A stretch of DNA of 52,220 nt, taken from positions 1-52,220 of the forward strand of contig DJVA01000022.1 in the NCBI GenBank assembly GCA_002440705.1, written 5' to 3'. Each line of letters starts with the position of its first letter. Positions within the stretch are counted from its first letter, which is position 1. Made by a program: the position numbers and the translations under genes. Under the pieces are notes generated by a model. The model ran no database searches, was not told the origin of the DNA, and was given only the letters and a program-made list of their open reading frames with translations. Shown here in pieces: positions 8,509 through 17,621 of this stretch. The DNA comes from Flavobacteriaceae bacterium UBA6268 (GTDB lineage Bacteria > Bacteroidota > Bacteroidia > Flavobacteriales > Flavobacteriaceae).

Positions 8509-10335
8509 ATGTCAGCACACGCACACGATTTAGCAATGGATCACCACGAAGATCACGGACATCATCATAAGGAGACTTTCATCACCAAGTACATATTCAG
8601 TCAGGATCATAAAATGATTTCCAAGCAATACCTTTTTACAGGGTTGATTATGGGATTCATCGGAATTGCCATGTCCATTTTGTTCAGGTTGCAATTGGCT
8701 TGGCCCGATCACCAATTCAGTATTTATGAAGTATTCCTAGGAAAATGGGGCGCCGAAGGTGTGATGGACCCCAACATTTACCTGGCGTTGGTAACCATAC
8801 ACGGTACCATTATGGTATTTTTTGTATTGACGGCCGGTTTGAGCGGTACCTTTAGTAACCTTTTAATCCCACTCCAATGTGGTGCACGCGATATGGCATC
8901 GGGCTTTTTGAACATGATCTCTTATTGGTTGTTTTTCCTTTCCAGTGTCATCATGGTGATTTCCCTTTTTGTGGAAGCGGGACCAGCATCTGCAGGTTGG
9001 ACCATTTACCCTCCTCTTAGTGCATTACCACAAGCCATACCGGGATCGGGTGCAGGAATGACCCTGTGGTTGGTTTCCATGGCCATCTTCATCGCTTCAT
9101 CGTTACTTGGAGCGTTGAATTATATTGTTACTGTACTGAACTTAAGAACCAAAGGAATGTCCATGACACGCCTTCCCTTAACGATCTGGGCCTTCTTCAT
9201 CACGGCGGTTATTGGGGTTGTTTCTTTCCCTGTGCTACTGTCTGCTGCACTGTTGTTGATAATGGATCGTAGCTTTGGGACTTCGTTCTTCCTTTCCGAC
9301 ATTTACATCGCGGGGGAAGTATTGCACAATCAAGGAGGTTCTCCAGTATTGTTCGAGCACTTATTCTGGTTCTTGGGACACCCAGAGGTTTACATCGTTC
9401 TGTTGCCCGCCTTGGGAATTACTTCTGAAATCATTGCTACCAATTCGCGAAAACCCATATTTGGGTATCGGGCCATGGTGGCCTCCATATTAGCCATTGC
9501 TTTCCTATCAACCATTGTGTGGGGGCATCACATGTTCGTGTCTGGTATGAATCCATTTTTGGGATCGGTATTTACTTTTACTACCTTATTGATTGCCATA
9601 CCTTCGGCTGTAAAAGCGTTCAACTACATCACTACGCTTTGGAAAGGAAACCTTCAGTTGAATCCCGCCATGTTGTTTTCAATTGGGTTGGTATCTACCT
9701 TTATCACTGGAGGATTAACAGGAATTATCCTTGGGGATAGTGCGCTAGACATCAACGTTCACGACACCTATTTTGTCGTGGCACACTTCCACTTGGTTAT
9801 GGGTATTTCTGCACTCTACGGACTTTTTGCCGGAGTATATCATTGGTTCCCAAAAATGTTTGAAGGAAAAATGATGAATAAAAATATGGGATACGTCCAC
9901 TTTTGGGTGACGGCCATTGGGGCGTATGGGGTCTTCTTCCCCATGCACTTTATTGGGATGGCAGGACTTCCAAGACGTTATTATACCAATACAGCGTTCC
10001 CTTATTTTGATGATTTAACCAATGTGAACGTGGTAATTACCATCTTTGCAATCATTGCTGCTGCCGCGCAATTGGTCTTTCTATTCAATTTTATCTACTC
10101 TATCTTCTACGGAAAGAAAGGTCCCAAAAACCCATGGGGCTCCAATACCTTGGAATGGACTGCCGAAGTAAAACACATTCATGGAAACTGGGATGGTCCC
10201 ATTCCTCACGTACACCGTTGGGCTTACGACTATAGTAAGTTGAACAAGGACGGAAGCGATTATGTCATAGCAGGTCAGGATTACATCCCGCAAACGGTCC
10301 CCATTCAGGAAAACGAAGAAGAAATGCACCATTAG
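8509..10335 (+). CDS. coxA: Cytochrome c oxidase subunit I
   Basis: The 608-residue catalytic subunit reduces oxygen at a haem-CuB centre and pumps protons. Ligands visible are His98 (IHGT, low-spin haem), His291 with Glu293 and Tyr295 in GHPEVY (CuB and the cross-linked Tyr), His340 and His341 in WGHHMF (CuB), and His426 and His428 in AHFH (haem ligands). The GHPEVY motif and the SAVKAF segment match an A-family enzyme. The first 24 residues are unusually His-rich (DHHEDHGHHH), which is not part of the core fold. It is the last gene of the operon; a strong hairpin terminator lies about 25 bases after the stop. Confidence 0.96.
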   Translation: MSAHAHDLAMDHHEDHGHHHKETFITKYIFSQDHKMISKQYLFTGLIMGFIGIAMSILFRLQLAWPDHQFSIYEVFLGKWGAEGVMDPNIYLALVTIHGTIMVFFVLTAGLSGTFSNLLIPLQCGARDMASGFLNMISYWLFFLSSVIMVISLFVEAGPASAGWTIYPPLSALPQAIPGSGAGMTLWLVSMAIFIASSLLGALNYIVTVLNLRTKGMSMTRLPLTIWAFFITAVIGVVSFPVLLSAALLLIMDRSFGTSFFLSDIYIAGEVLHNQGGSPVLFEHLFWFLGHPEVYIVLLPALGITSEIIATNSRKPIFGYRAMVASILAIAFLSTIVWGHHMFVSGMNPFLGSVFTFTTLLIAIPSAVKAFNYITTLWKGNLQLNPAMLFSIGLVSTFITGGLTGIILGDSALDINVHDTYFVVAHFHLVMGISALYGLFAGVYHWFPKMFEGKMMNKNMGYVHFWVTAIGAYGVFFPMHFIGMAGLPRRYYTNTAFPYFDDLTNVNVVITIFAIIAAAAQLVFLFNFIYSIFYGKKGPKNPWGSNTLEWTAEVKHIHGNWDGPIPHVHRWAYDYSKLNKDGSDYVIAGQDYIPQTVPIQENEEEMHH

Positions 10336-10358
10336 GAGCTTTTAAACCAATACGACAC

Positions 10359-10391
10359 AAAACCCTTTCAGATTTTTCGAAAGGGTTTTTT
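10359..10391 (+). terminator. Rho-independent terminator after coxA
   Basis: An 11-bp perfect inverted repeat pairs AAAACCCTTTC at 10359-10369 with GAAAGGGTTTT at 10379-10389, across a 9-base loop, and the right arm runs into a T tract. It ends the act-cox operon and separates it from the MATE gene. Confidence 0.85.
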
Positions 10392-10427
10392 AGTATCTTT
10401 ATTTGCTTCAACTTAAAACCCGGATGT

Positions 10428-11819
10428 TTGGGCATTAAAAAAATCATTTACTACTTCTCCCTAGCCATTTCTGGCAAAGAGCAACAATTCACTTCTGGAA
10501 GCATCAAAAGGGCCATTTTTATGTTATCGGTTCCCATGGTTTTGGAAATGATGATGGAATCTATTTTTTTTCTTGCAGATGCCTATTTTGTCTCCAGCCT
10601 TGGCGCGAATGCAATAGCAACCGTTGGGCTTACCGAGTCGGTTTTAACCCTTGTATATGCCATAGCCATTGGGTTGAGTATGGGGGTTACGGCCATTGTA
10701 GCCCGAAGAATTGGAGAGCAAAACCCCGAAGGAGCCTCACAAACTGCGGTTCAGGCCATGCTGTTGGGAATGGTGGTTGCCCTTGTCGTAAGTGTTTTTG
10801 GGCTATTGTTTCCAAAGCAGATTTTGGGCCTTATGGGGGGTGCTCCCGACTTGATTTCCGAAGGTTTTGGTTATACACAAATCCTCTTGGGGGGCAATGT
10901 AACCATTATGCTGCTGTTTCTCATCAATGCAATTTTTAGGGGCGCTGGTGACGCTTCCGTGGCCATGAAAGTCCTCCTATTTTCCAATTTGTTGAATATT
11001 GTATTGGACCCCTTGCTGATTTTTGGTTGGGGACCCATTCCTGCTTTTGGGGTCAAAGGCGCAGCTATAGCAACTACAATTGGCAGGGGAAGTGCGGTAC
11101 TTTTCCAATTATGGATTTTATGGCATGGTTGGACTAAGATCAAGATTGGTATAAAGGATTTTGGGCTGAAAATTGGCATCATGTTAAATCTGGTAAAAGT
11201 TTCTTTAGGAGGTATCGGACAGTTTATTATTGGCACCTCAAGTTGGGTCTTTTTGATGCGCATCATGGCCGAATTTGGCAGTGAGTTATTGGCAGGTTAT
11301 ACCATTGCTATTCGCGTACTGATGTTTACCCTAATGCCTTCATGGGGAATGAGCAATGCTGCAGCTACCCTTGTAGGGCAAAACCTAGGGGCACAAAAAC
11401 CGGATCGTGCGGAAATTTCGGTATGGAAAACGGGAAAATACAATGCCTGGTTTATGGTTTTTGTTTCATTGTTCTATTTGTTTTTTGCCGAATCCATCAT
11501 TAAGGTCTTTTCCCAACAACCCGAAGTAATCCATTATGGGGCATTAAGCTTGAGGGTTGTGGCCTCGGGCTATGTTTTTTACGCATATGGTATGGTAATC
11601 ATTCAAGCGTTTAACGGCTCGGGCGATACTAAAACCCCAACCATCATCAACTTTTTTTGTTTTTGGTTGTTCCAACTTCCCTTTGCTTATGTAGCAGCAT
11701 TGGTTTTTAATTTGCAAGCCCTTGGGGTTTTATTGGCCATTACGGTATCGGAAGTGTTAATTGCCGTTGTGGGCATCATTTGGTTCAAAAAAGGGAAATG
11801 GAAAACGGTGAAGGTCTAA
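10428..11819 (+). CDS. MATE family multidrug/cation exporter
   Basis: This 463-residue polytopic protein has about twelve hydrophobic helices in two similar halves, with MATE family segments such as IKRAIFMLSVPMVLEM near the N-terminus and an internal repeat around the central loop. MATE transporters export cationic compounds using a sodium or proton gradient; the substrate here cannot be told. The start used is a TTG at 10428, because no ATG lies in frame before the conserved N-terminal region; the first in-frame ATG would cut into helix 1. The gene stands alone after the coxA terminator. A weak 6-bp inverted repeat at 11830-11845 follows its stop. Confidence 0.85.
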   Translation: MGIKKIIYYFSLAISGKEQQFTSGSIKRAIFMLSVPMVLEMMMESIFFLADAYFVSSLGANAIATVGLTESVLTLVYAIAIGLSMGVTAIVARRIGEQNPEGASQTAVQAMLLGMVVALVVSVFGLLFPKQILGLMGGAPDLISEGFGYTQILLGGNVTIMLLFLINAIFRGAGDASVAMKVLLFSNLLNIVLDPLLIFGWGPIPAFGVKGAAIATTIGRGSAVLFQLWILWHGWTKIKIGIKDFGLKIGIMLNLVKVSLGGIGQFIIGTSSWVFLMRIMAEFGSELLAGYTIAIRVLMFTLMPSWGMSNAAATLVGQNLGAQKPDRAEISVWKTGKYNAWFMVFVSLFYLFFAESIIKVFSQQPEVIHYGALSLRVVASGYVFYAYGMVIIQAFNGSGDTKTPTIINFFCFWLFQLPFAYVAALVFNLQALGVLLAITVSEVLIAVVGIIWFKKGKWKTVKV

Positions 11820-11870
11820 GGATGCATTTAAATCATCAGTGATTTTCAATCGTTTCGATTTGAAGCTTTG

Positions 11871-11878
11871 TATATTTG
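11871..11878 (+). promoter_or_regulatory. TAnnTTTG element at the ruvB start
   Basis: TATATTTG matches the Bacteroidota -7 element exactly. It ends only four bases before the ruvB ATG at 11883, so transcription would begin at or next to the start codon. No clear -33 TTG lies at the ideal distance. Confidence 0.5.
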
Positions 11879-11882
11879 TGTT

Positions 11883-12905
11883 ATGAACGAGCACCTCGAT
11901 CCTACTGGGGCCCATCTTTCGCCTCAAGACCTGGACATTGAAAAGAAATTGCGTCCGCTGTCCTTTGAAGATTTTACAGGGCAGGATCAGGCTTTAGAAA
12001 ACTTGAAAGTGTTTGTTCAGGCAGCAAATTTGCGCAATGAGGCATTGGACCATACGTTATTTCACGGCCCTCCTGGATTGGGAAAGACCACCCTTGCCCA
12101 TATTTTGGCACATGAGCTTCAGGTAAACATCCGGGTTACCTCTGGACCTGTTTTGGACAAGCCGGGCGATTTGGCAGGGCTGCTTACCAATTTAGAAGAG
12201 CGTGACGTCCTCTTTATTGATGAGATCCATCGGTTGAGTCCGGTGGTGGAGGAATACTTGTATTCGGCCATGGAAGATTATCGTATCGATATCATGATCG
12301 AATCGGGGCCCAATGCGCGTACGGTGCAAATCAATTTGAATCCTTTTACCTTGGTTGGTGCAACCACGCGATCAGGACTCTTAACGGCGCCTATGCGAGC
12401 CCGTTTTGGAATTTCTTCCCGATTGAATTACTATACCACCGACCTGTTAACCGCCATTGTAGAGCGAAGTGCCAATATTCTAGGGGTGCCAATTACCATG
12501 GAAGCAGCCATCGAAATTGCAGGAAGAAGCCGCGGAACCCCACGTATTGCCAATGCTTTATTGCGAAGGGTCCGGGACTTTGCCCAAATAAAGGGGGATG
12601 GAAAAATTGACATTAAAATCGCAAAGTTTGCCCTAGAACAGTTGCATGTGGACATGCATGGGCTGGACGAGATGGACAATAAAATCTTAACGACCATTAT
12701 CGATAAATTCAAGGGAGGTCCTGTTGGGATTACCACTCTGGCAACGGCCGTTTCCGAAAGCGCCGAGACCTTGGAGGAGGTGTATGAACCCTTCCTAATA
12801 CAACAAGGGTTTATTGTCCGGACACCTCGCGGTCGTGAAGTCACCGAATTTGCTTACAAGCATCTCGGAAAGATCAAAGGCGGCACTCAGGGTGGACTCT
12901 TCTGA
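11883..12905 (+). CDS. ruvB: Holliday junction branch migration ATPase RuvB
   Basis: RuvB is the hexameric AAA+ motor that drives Holliday junction migration with RuvA. The 340-residue protein shows Walker A GPPGLGKTT at residues 62-70, Walker B FIDEIH at 111-116, the sensor region GATTRSGLL and the C-terminal winged-helix domain with RTPRGREVT. The start at 11883 gives the canonical N-terminus MNEHLDPTGA followed by RPLSFEDFTGQ; an upstream in-frame TTG at 11868 would overlap the promoter element. The P450 gene starts three bases after the stop. Its partner ruvA lies about 5 kb downstream, not adjacent. Confidence 0.97.
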   Translation: MNEHLDPTGAHLSPQDLDIEKKLRPLSFEDFTGQDQALENLKVFVQAANLRNEALDHTLFHGPPGLGKTTLAHILAHELQVNIRVTSGPVLDKPGDLAGLLTNLEERDVLFIDEIHRLSPVVEEYLYSAMEDYRIDIMIESGPNARTVQINLNPFTLVGATTRSGLLTAPMRARFGISSRLNYYTTDLLTAIVERSANILGVPITMEAAIEIAGRSRGTPRIANALLRRVRDFAQIKGDGKIDIKIAKFALEQLHVDMHGLDEMDNKILTTIIDKFKGGPVGITTLATAVSESAETLEEVYEPFLIQQGFIVRTPRGREVTEFAYKHLGKIKGGTQGGLF

Positions 12906-12908
12906 AGC

Positions 12909-14252
12909 ATGCACACACAAAAAAAATACCGATACCCAAAAAGCATATCCGTTTTGGGGTTCTTATGGAATGCCAATAGCATCCGAAGAAACCCCATTCC
13001 TTTTCACCAAAAATACTTTAAAAAATTAGGGGATACTTTTGCGGTTCGCGTGGGCATCCGAAGGTATATTTTGCTAACCAGGGATAAAGACATTGCCCAA
13101 CACATACTTCAAAAAGGGCACAAAAACTATGAGAAATCCAAAATCCAAACCACCTACCTTTCAAAATACTTGGGTAATGGACTACTGACCTCTAAGGGAG
13201 ACTATTGGTTACGACAAAGGCGATTGATCCAGCCAGCCTTTCATAAACAAAAAATTGCGCAATTGCTCGATAGCATGCTGCAGACCATTGCAGCTGAAAT
13301 TAAGGAAATGCCGCTCAAACAACCCTTGGATATCCACACTTACATGAATCGATTGGCTTTTAAGGTGGTGGCAACTTCCTTGTTTGACGTTTCCATTTCC
13401 GATTCGGAACTACTCCACCTGCAAGCTATTATTGAAAGGGTTCAGGATTTCTTGGTCAAGGAAGTTCGATTGCCACACAAAAATTGGTGGTTCAAAATTA
13501 CCGGTCAAGTTTCAAAACATTTAACATTGGCGCAGGAAAGCAGGGATATCATCCAAGCGATTATTGAAGCAAGAAAGCAATCCACAAAACACCATCACGA
13601 TTTGTTGGATATGTTATTGGCCACGCGCTATGAGGATACGGGAGAAGCCATGGACATGGAGCAATTAATTGATGAAATTACCATCCTTTTCGTTGCGGGA
13701 CACGAAACTACGGCCAATGCGTTATCGTTTGCCCTATTTCTGCTGGCCAAGCATCCCGAAATTCAGCAAAGGCTGTATGAGGAAGCAAAGGAAATTACAA
13801 GCAAGCCTCTTGAACCTGTGCAACAAATCAAGGAATTCGTTTATACCAAAGCGATCATTGAAGAAAGCATGCGGATGTATCCTCCTGCATGGATTACGGA
13901 CCGCGAATGTCTGGAAGACGATACCATTAAAGATTTTCACATTCGCAAAGGCACCTTCATTGGAATTTCGTTTTACGAACTGCACCGGAATCCTGAATAC
14001 TGGAAAAATCCCGATCAATTTAATCCCGAACGGTTTCTGTTAAAAGACCAGTATCCAACCAATGCGTATTATCCATTTGGTGCAGGTCCAAGAATGTGCA
14101 TTGGGATGGGTTTTGCGATGTATGAAATGGTATTGGCAGTTTCTCAATTAATCCTCAAATATTCGTTTAAAACCACCCAAGACGAAGTGCAATTGAATCC
14201 ATTGGTTACTTTAAAGCCCACGGAATTATTAGTTACTCTTACCGAAAGATGA
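12909..14252 (+). CDS. Cytochrome P450
   Basis: This 447-residue monooxygenase has every P450 hallmark: the I-helix oxygen-activation motif AGHETT at residues 263-268, the ExxR motif ending at Arg322 (EESMR), the PERF segment, and the haem loop FGAGPRMCIG with the cysteine ligand at 397. No transmembrane anchor is obvious at the N-terminus, so a soluble bacterial enzyme is likely. The substrate cannot be inferred. No ferredoxin or reductase gene is nearby, so its electron donor must be encoded elsewhere. It sits between ruvB (3-base gap) and queG (4-base ATGA overlap), so it is probably cotranscribed with both. Confidence 0.93.
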   Translation: MHTQKKYRYPKSISVLGFLWNANSIRRNPIPFHQKYFKKLGDTFAVRVGIRRYILLTRDKDIAQHILQKGHKNYEKSKIQTTYLSKYLGNGLLTSKGDYWLRQRRLIQPAFHKQKIAQLLDSMLQTIAAEIKEMPLKQPLDIHTYMNRLAFKVVATSLFDVSISDSELLHLQAIIERVQDFLVKEVRLPHKNWWFKITGQVSKHLTLAQESRDIIQAIIEARKQSTKHHHDLLDMLLATRYEDTGEAMDMEQLIDEITILFVAGHETTANALSFALFLLAKHPEIQQRLYEEAKEITSKPLEPVQQIKEFVYTKAIIEESMRMYPPAWITDRECLEDDTIKDFHIRKGTFIGISFYELHRNPEYWKNPDQFNPERFLLKDQYPTNAYYPFGAGPRMCIGMGFAMYEMVLAVSQLILKYSFKTTQDEVQLNPLVTLKPTELLVTLTER

Positions 14253-15172
14253 AATTGGCTAAAAACTATACCCAAAGCATCAAAGCCGAAGCACAACGCC
14301 TTGGTTTTTTGTCCTGTGGTGTAAGCAAAGCTCAATTTTTGGAAACAGAAGCTCCACGCTTGGAAAAATGGTTGAATCAAAGAATGCATGGCGAAATGGC
14401 CTATATGGAAAACCATTTCGACAAACGTTTGGACCCTACCAAATTGCTGCCAGGCGCAAAAAGCGTTATTTCTTTATTGTTGAATTACTTTCCGGAAGAA
14501 ACCCAACGGGAAGATTCCTATAAAATTTCGAAATATGCTTACGGCACTGATTACCACTTTGTGATCAAGGACAAACTGAAGCAATTGTTGTTTTTTATAC
14601 AAGACAGCATTGGGGAAGTTCACGGTAGGGCCTTTGTCGATTCTGCACCGGTACTTGATAAGGTTTGGGCAGCCAAAAGCGGATTGGGATGGATTGGGAA
14701 GCACAGTAATTTGTTGAGCAAGCAAGTAGGTTCGTTTTTTTTTGTAGCCGAATTGATTGTGGATTTGGAGTTGGAATACGACACTCCTGTAACCGATCAT
14801 TGTGGAACCTGTACCGCCTGCATCGATGCTTGTCCTACCCAAGCCATTGTGGAGCCTTATGTGGTGGATGGGAGTAAATGCATTTCTTATGTAACGATTG
14901 AACTCAAAAATGAAATACCCTCCGGGTTCTCTGGATTGATGGACAACTGGATGTTTGGGTGCGATGTGTGCCAAGATGTATGCCCATGGAACCGCTTTAG
15001 CAAACCCCATAGGGAACCCTTGTTTGACCCAAATCCGGAGCTGCTCTCCAAGTCCAAAAAAGAATGGGACGAAATTACCGAGGAGGTCTTTCAGGAGCTA
15101 TTCAAAAAAACGGCCGTACAGCGGACCAAATTTCAAGGCCTTGTTCGAAACATTAACTTCATAAAAGATTAA
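14249..15172 (+). CDS. queG: Epoxyqueuosine reductase QueG
   Basis: QueG is the cobalamin and Fe-S enzyme that reduces epoxyqueuosine to queuosine in tRNA. The 307-residue protein has the N-terminal cobalamin-binding region followed by the paired ferredoxin motifs: CGTCTACIDACP (about residues 188-199) and, after a spacer, GCDVCQDVCPWN (about 239-250). The family segment SGLGWIGKHSNLL is also present. The start ATG overlaps the P450 TGA stop, which suggests translational coupling. Length is somewhat shorter than the gammaproteobacterial proteins with C-terminal HEAT repeats, which is usual for short-form QueG. Confidence 0.94.
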   Translation: MKLAKNYTQSIKAEAQRLGFLSCGVSKAQFLETEAPRLEKWLNQRMHGEMAYMENHFDKRLDPTKLLPGAKSVISLLLNYFPEETQREDSYKISKYAYGTDYHFVIKDKLKQLLFFIQDSIGEVHGRAFVDSAPVLDKVWAAKSGLGWIGKHSNLLSKQVGSFFFVAELIVDLELEYDTPVTDHCGTCTACIDACPTQAIVEPYVVDGSKCISYVTIELKNEIPSGFSGLMDNWMFGCDVCQDVCPWNRFSKPHREPLFDPNPELLSKSKKEWDEITEEVFQELFKKTAVQRTKFQGLVRNINFIKD

Positions 15173-15185
15173 GCATTAAAATTTT

Positions 15186-15212
15186 TTGATTTCAGGGAGT
15201 CTGCTACCTTTG
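15186..15212 (+). promoter_or_regulatory. Promoter of maeB
   Basis: TTG at 15186-15188, a 16-base spacer and TACCTTTG at 15205-15212 match the Bacteroidota -33/-7 arrangement. The ATG of maeB follows 21 bases after the element. Confidence 0.6.
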
Positions 15213-15233
15213 TAAGTCTCTATCCATACCAAC

Positions 15234-17534
15234 ATGAGTAAGCAAAGCAGACGTAGGGAAGCCCTTTTGTACCATGCCAAACCACGCCCCGGAAAAATCC
15301 AGGTAGTGCCTACCAAAAAGTATGCAAGTCAGCGCGATTTATCATTGGCCTATTCACCGGGAGTAGCTGAGCCCTGTCTGGAAATTGACAAGGACGTTGA
15401 GAATGTTTATAAATATACCAACAAGGGAAATTTGGTAGCGGTAATTTCCAACGGAACTGCAGTACTTGGATTGGGAAACATTGGTCCGGAAGCCTCCAAA
15501 CCAGTCATGGAAGGAAAAGGGTTGCTCTTTAAGATATTTGCCGACATCGATGTTTTTGATATCGAAATCGATACGGAAGATATTGATTCTTTCATCGAAA
15601 CCGTCAAAAACATCGCACCGACCTTTGGAGGGATCAACCTCGAAGACATCAAAGCGCCCGAGGCTTTTGAAATAGAGCGAAGACTCAAAGAGGAATTGCA
15701 GATTCCGGTGATGCATGACGATCAGCATGGAACGGCTATCATCTCGGCCGCTGCCTTACTGAATGCCCTTGAACTGGCGGAAAAGGACATCTCAAAAGTA
15801 AAAATAGTAATCAGCGGTGCTGGTGCAGCTGCCGTTTCTTGTACCCGATTGTACAAAGCATTTGGCGCTAAGACAGAACACATCGTGATGTTGGACAGTA
15901 AGGGCGTTATTCGCACTGACCGTAACGACCTTTCCGAAGAGAAAAAGGAATTTGCCACTTCCAGGAAAATTGACACCCTAGACGAGGCGATGAAGGATGC
16001 GGACGTTTTTGTGGGACTTTCTATAGCAGATATTGTTACGCCCAAAATGTTGAAAAGCATGGCCCCTCACCCCATTGTTTTTGCCATGGCTAATCCAAAC
16101 CCTGAAATTGCTTATAATGAAGCAGTGAAAACCCGGAACGATTTGATCATGGCCACGGGGAGGAGCGATCACCCCAACCAGGTGAACAATGTTTTGGGGT
16201 TTCCATTCATTTTCAGGGGTGCATTGGATGTTAGGGCTACCAAGATCAACGAGGCTATGAAAATGGCTGCGGTTAAAGCGTTGGCAGCCCTTGCCAAGGA
16301 GCCGGTTCCGGAGCAGGTAAACATTGCCTACGGGGAGACCAAATTGAATTTTGGTAGGGATTACATCATTCCAAAACCTTTTGACCCCCGGCTTATCGCG
16401 ACGGTCCCTCCAGCGGTGGCCAAAGCAGCCATTGAAAGTGGCGTGGCCCTTTCACCCATCAAGGATTGGGACAAATATGAAGACGAGCTTTACGAGCGGA
16501 TGGGCAGTGATAACAAAATCATCAAACTGCTGTTGGATCGTGCGCGTTCCAATCCCAAGAAAGTGGTCTTTGCAGAGGCCGATCATCTAGACGTGCTCAA
16601 GGCTGCCCAGATTGTGTATGAAGAAGGGGTAGCCCTCCCCATCTTATTGGGAAGGAAGGATGTAATCAAGGAATTGATGCACGAACTGGAATTTGAAGCA
16701 GACATTGAAATCATCGACCCCAAATTGGATGAGCAAACGGAACAGCGAAATGTGTATGCGCAAAAATATTGGGAGCGCCGGAAGAGGAACGGGGTTACCC
16801 TTTTTGATGCCAAGCGCTTGATGCGGGAACGCAATTACTATGCAGCAATGATGGTAAATTTGGGCGATGCCGATGCCATGGTATCGGGATACGCACGTTC
16901 CTATCCTACCGTGGTACGGCCCGTTTTGGAAACCATCGGGAAATTTGATGGAGTAGACAAGGTGGCCACCACCAACTTGATGCTTACAGGAAGGGGTCCG
17001 TTGTTTATTTCGGACACCTCCATCAACATCAACCCTACAGCCAAAGAATTGGCCAACATTGCACAGATGACCAATTACACCGTGAAGATGTTTGGTTTGA
17101 ATCCGGTCATTGCCATGATTTCGTATGCTAATTTTGGTTCGTCCAAAGACCCACAGGCGGCAAAAGTAAGGGAAGCAGTAAGCCTCTTGCACCATTCCAA
17201 TCCAGACATGATCGTGGACGGGGAAATCCAAGCCGATTTTGCTTTGAATGCGACCATGTTAAAAAACAAGTTTCCTTTTTCCAAATTGGCCGGTCAAAAG
17301 GTCAATGCACTGGTTTTTCCAAACTTGGATGCTGCCAACAGCAATTATAAAATGCTGAAAGAACAGAAGGGGATAGAATCCATAGGTCCTATCATGTTGG
17401 GGATGAAAAAACCGGTACATATTTTTCAATTGGGAGCCAGTGTAGAGGAAATGGTAAACATGACGGCTATTGCCGTAGTGGATGCCCAACAAAAAGAGAA
17501 GCACGAAAAAGATAAAAAGAATAGGCATCCCTAG
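15234..17534 (+). CDS. maeB: NADP-type malic enzyme with phosphotransacetylase-like domain
   Basis: The enzyme converts malate to pyruvate and CO2. The 766 residues fall into the two parts typical of MaeB: a malic enzyme domain (about 1-425; motifs SPGVAEPCLEI, MHDDQHGTA, the nucleotide-binding segment ISGAGAAAVSC, and MATGRSDHPNQVNN) and a phosphate acetyl/butyryltransferase-like domain (about 430-766; SGYARSYPTVVRP, GRGPLFISDTS). The second domain is generally regulatory rather than catalytic in this family. The gene has its own promoter. In Flavobacterium it lies close to ruvA and sprA, and that order is conserved here. Confidence 0.95.
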   Translation: MSKQSRRREALLYHAKPRPGKIQVVPTKKYASQRDLSLAYSPGVAEPCLEIDKDVENVYKYTNKGNLVAVISNGTAVLGLGNIGPEASKPVMEGKGLLFKIFADIDVFDIEIDTEDIDSFIETVKNIAPTFGGINLEDIKAPEAFEIERRLKEELQIPVMHDDQHGTAIISAAALLNALELAEKDISKVKIVISGAGAAAVSCTRLYKAFGAKTEHIVMLDSKGVIRTDRNDLSEEKKEFATSRKIDTLDEAMKDADVFVGLSIADIVTPKMLKSMAPHPIVFAMANPNPEIAYNEAVKTRNDLIMATGRSDHPNQVNNVLGFPFIFRGALDVRATKINEAMKMAAVKALAALAKEPVPEQVNIAYGETKLNFGRDYIIPKPFDPRLIATVPPAVAKAAIESGVALSPIKDWDKYEDELYERMGSDNKIIKLLLDRARSNPKKVVFAEADHLDVLKAAQIVYEEGVALPILLGRKDVIKELMHELEFEADIEIIDPKLDEQTEQRNVYAQKYWERRKRNGVTLFDAKRLMRERNYYAAMMVNLGDADAMVSGYARSYPTVVRPVLETIGKFDGVDKVATTNLMLTGRGPLFISDTSININPTAKELANIAQMTNYTVKMFGLNPVIAMISYANFGSSKDPQAAKVREAVSLLHHSNPDMIVDGEIQADFALNATMLKNKFPFSKLAGQKVNALVFPNLDAANSNYKMLKEQKGIESIGPIMLGMKKPVHIFQLGASVEEMVNMTAIAVVDAQQKEKHEKDKKNRHP

Positions 17535-17535
17535 T

Positions 17536-17556
17536 CTAAAATGGGGGGAATTTTAG
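17536..17556 (+). terminator. Possible weak terminator after maeB
   Basis: A 7-bp inverted repeat, CTAAAAT at 17536-17542 and ATTTTAG at 17550-17556, flanks a G-rich loop and is followed by a pyrimidine stretch. The stem is AT-rich and weak. Confidence 0.35.
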
Positions 17557-17590
17557 TTTCTTCCATACTGGCAGATGCAAATAATTATAC

Positions 17591-17598
17591 TATATTTG
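17591..17598 (+). promoter_or_regulatory. -7 element upstream of ruvA-sprA
   Basis: TATATTTG matches TAnnTTTG exactly and ends 23 bases before the ruvA ATG. It would drive ruvA and the closely spaced sprA. Confidence 0.55.
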
Positions 17599-17621
17599 AG
17601 CCATTAACCTTTTGTTAACAC

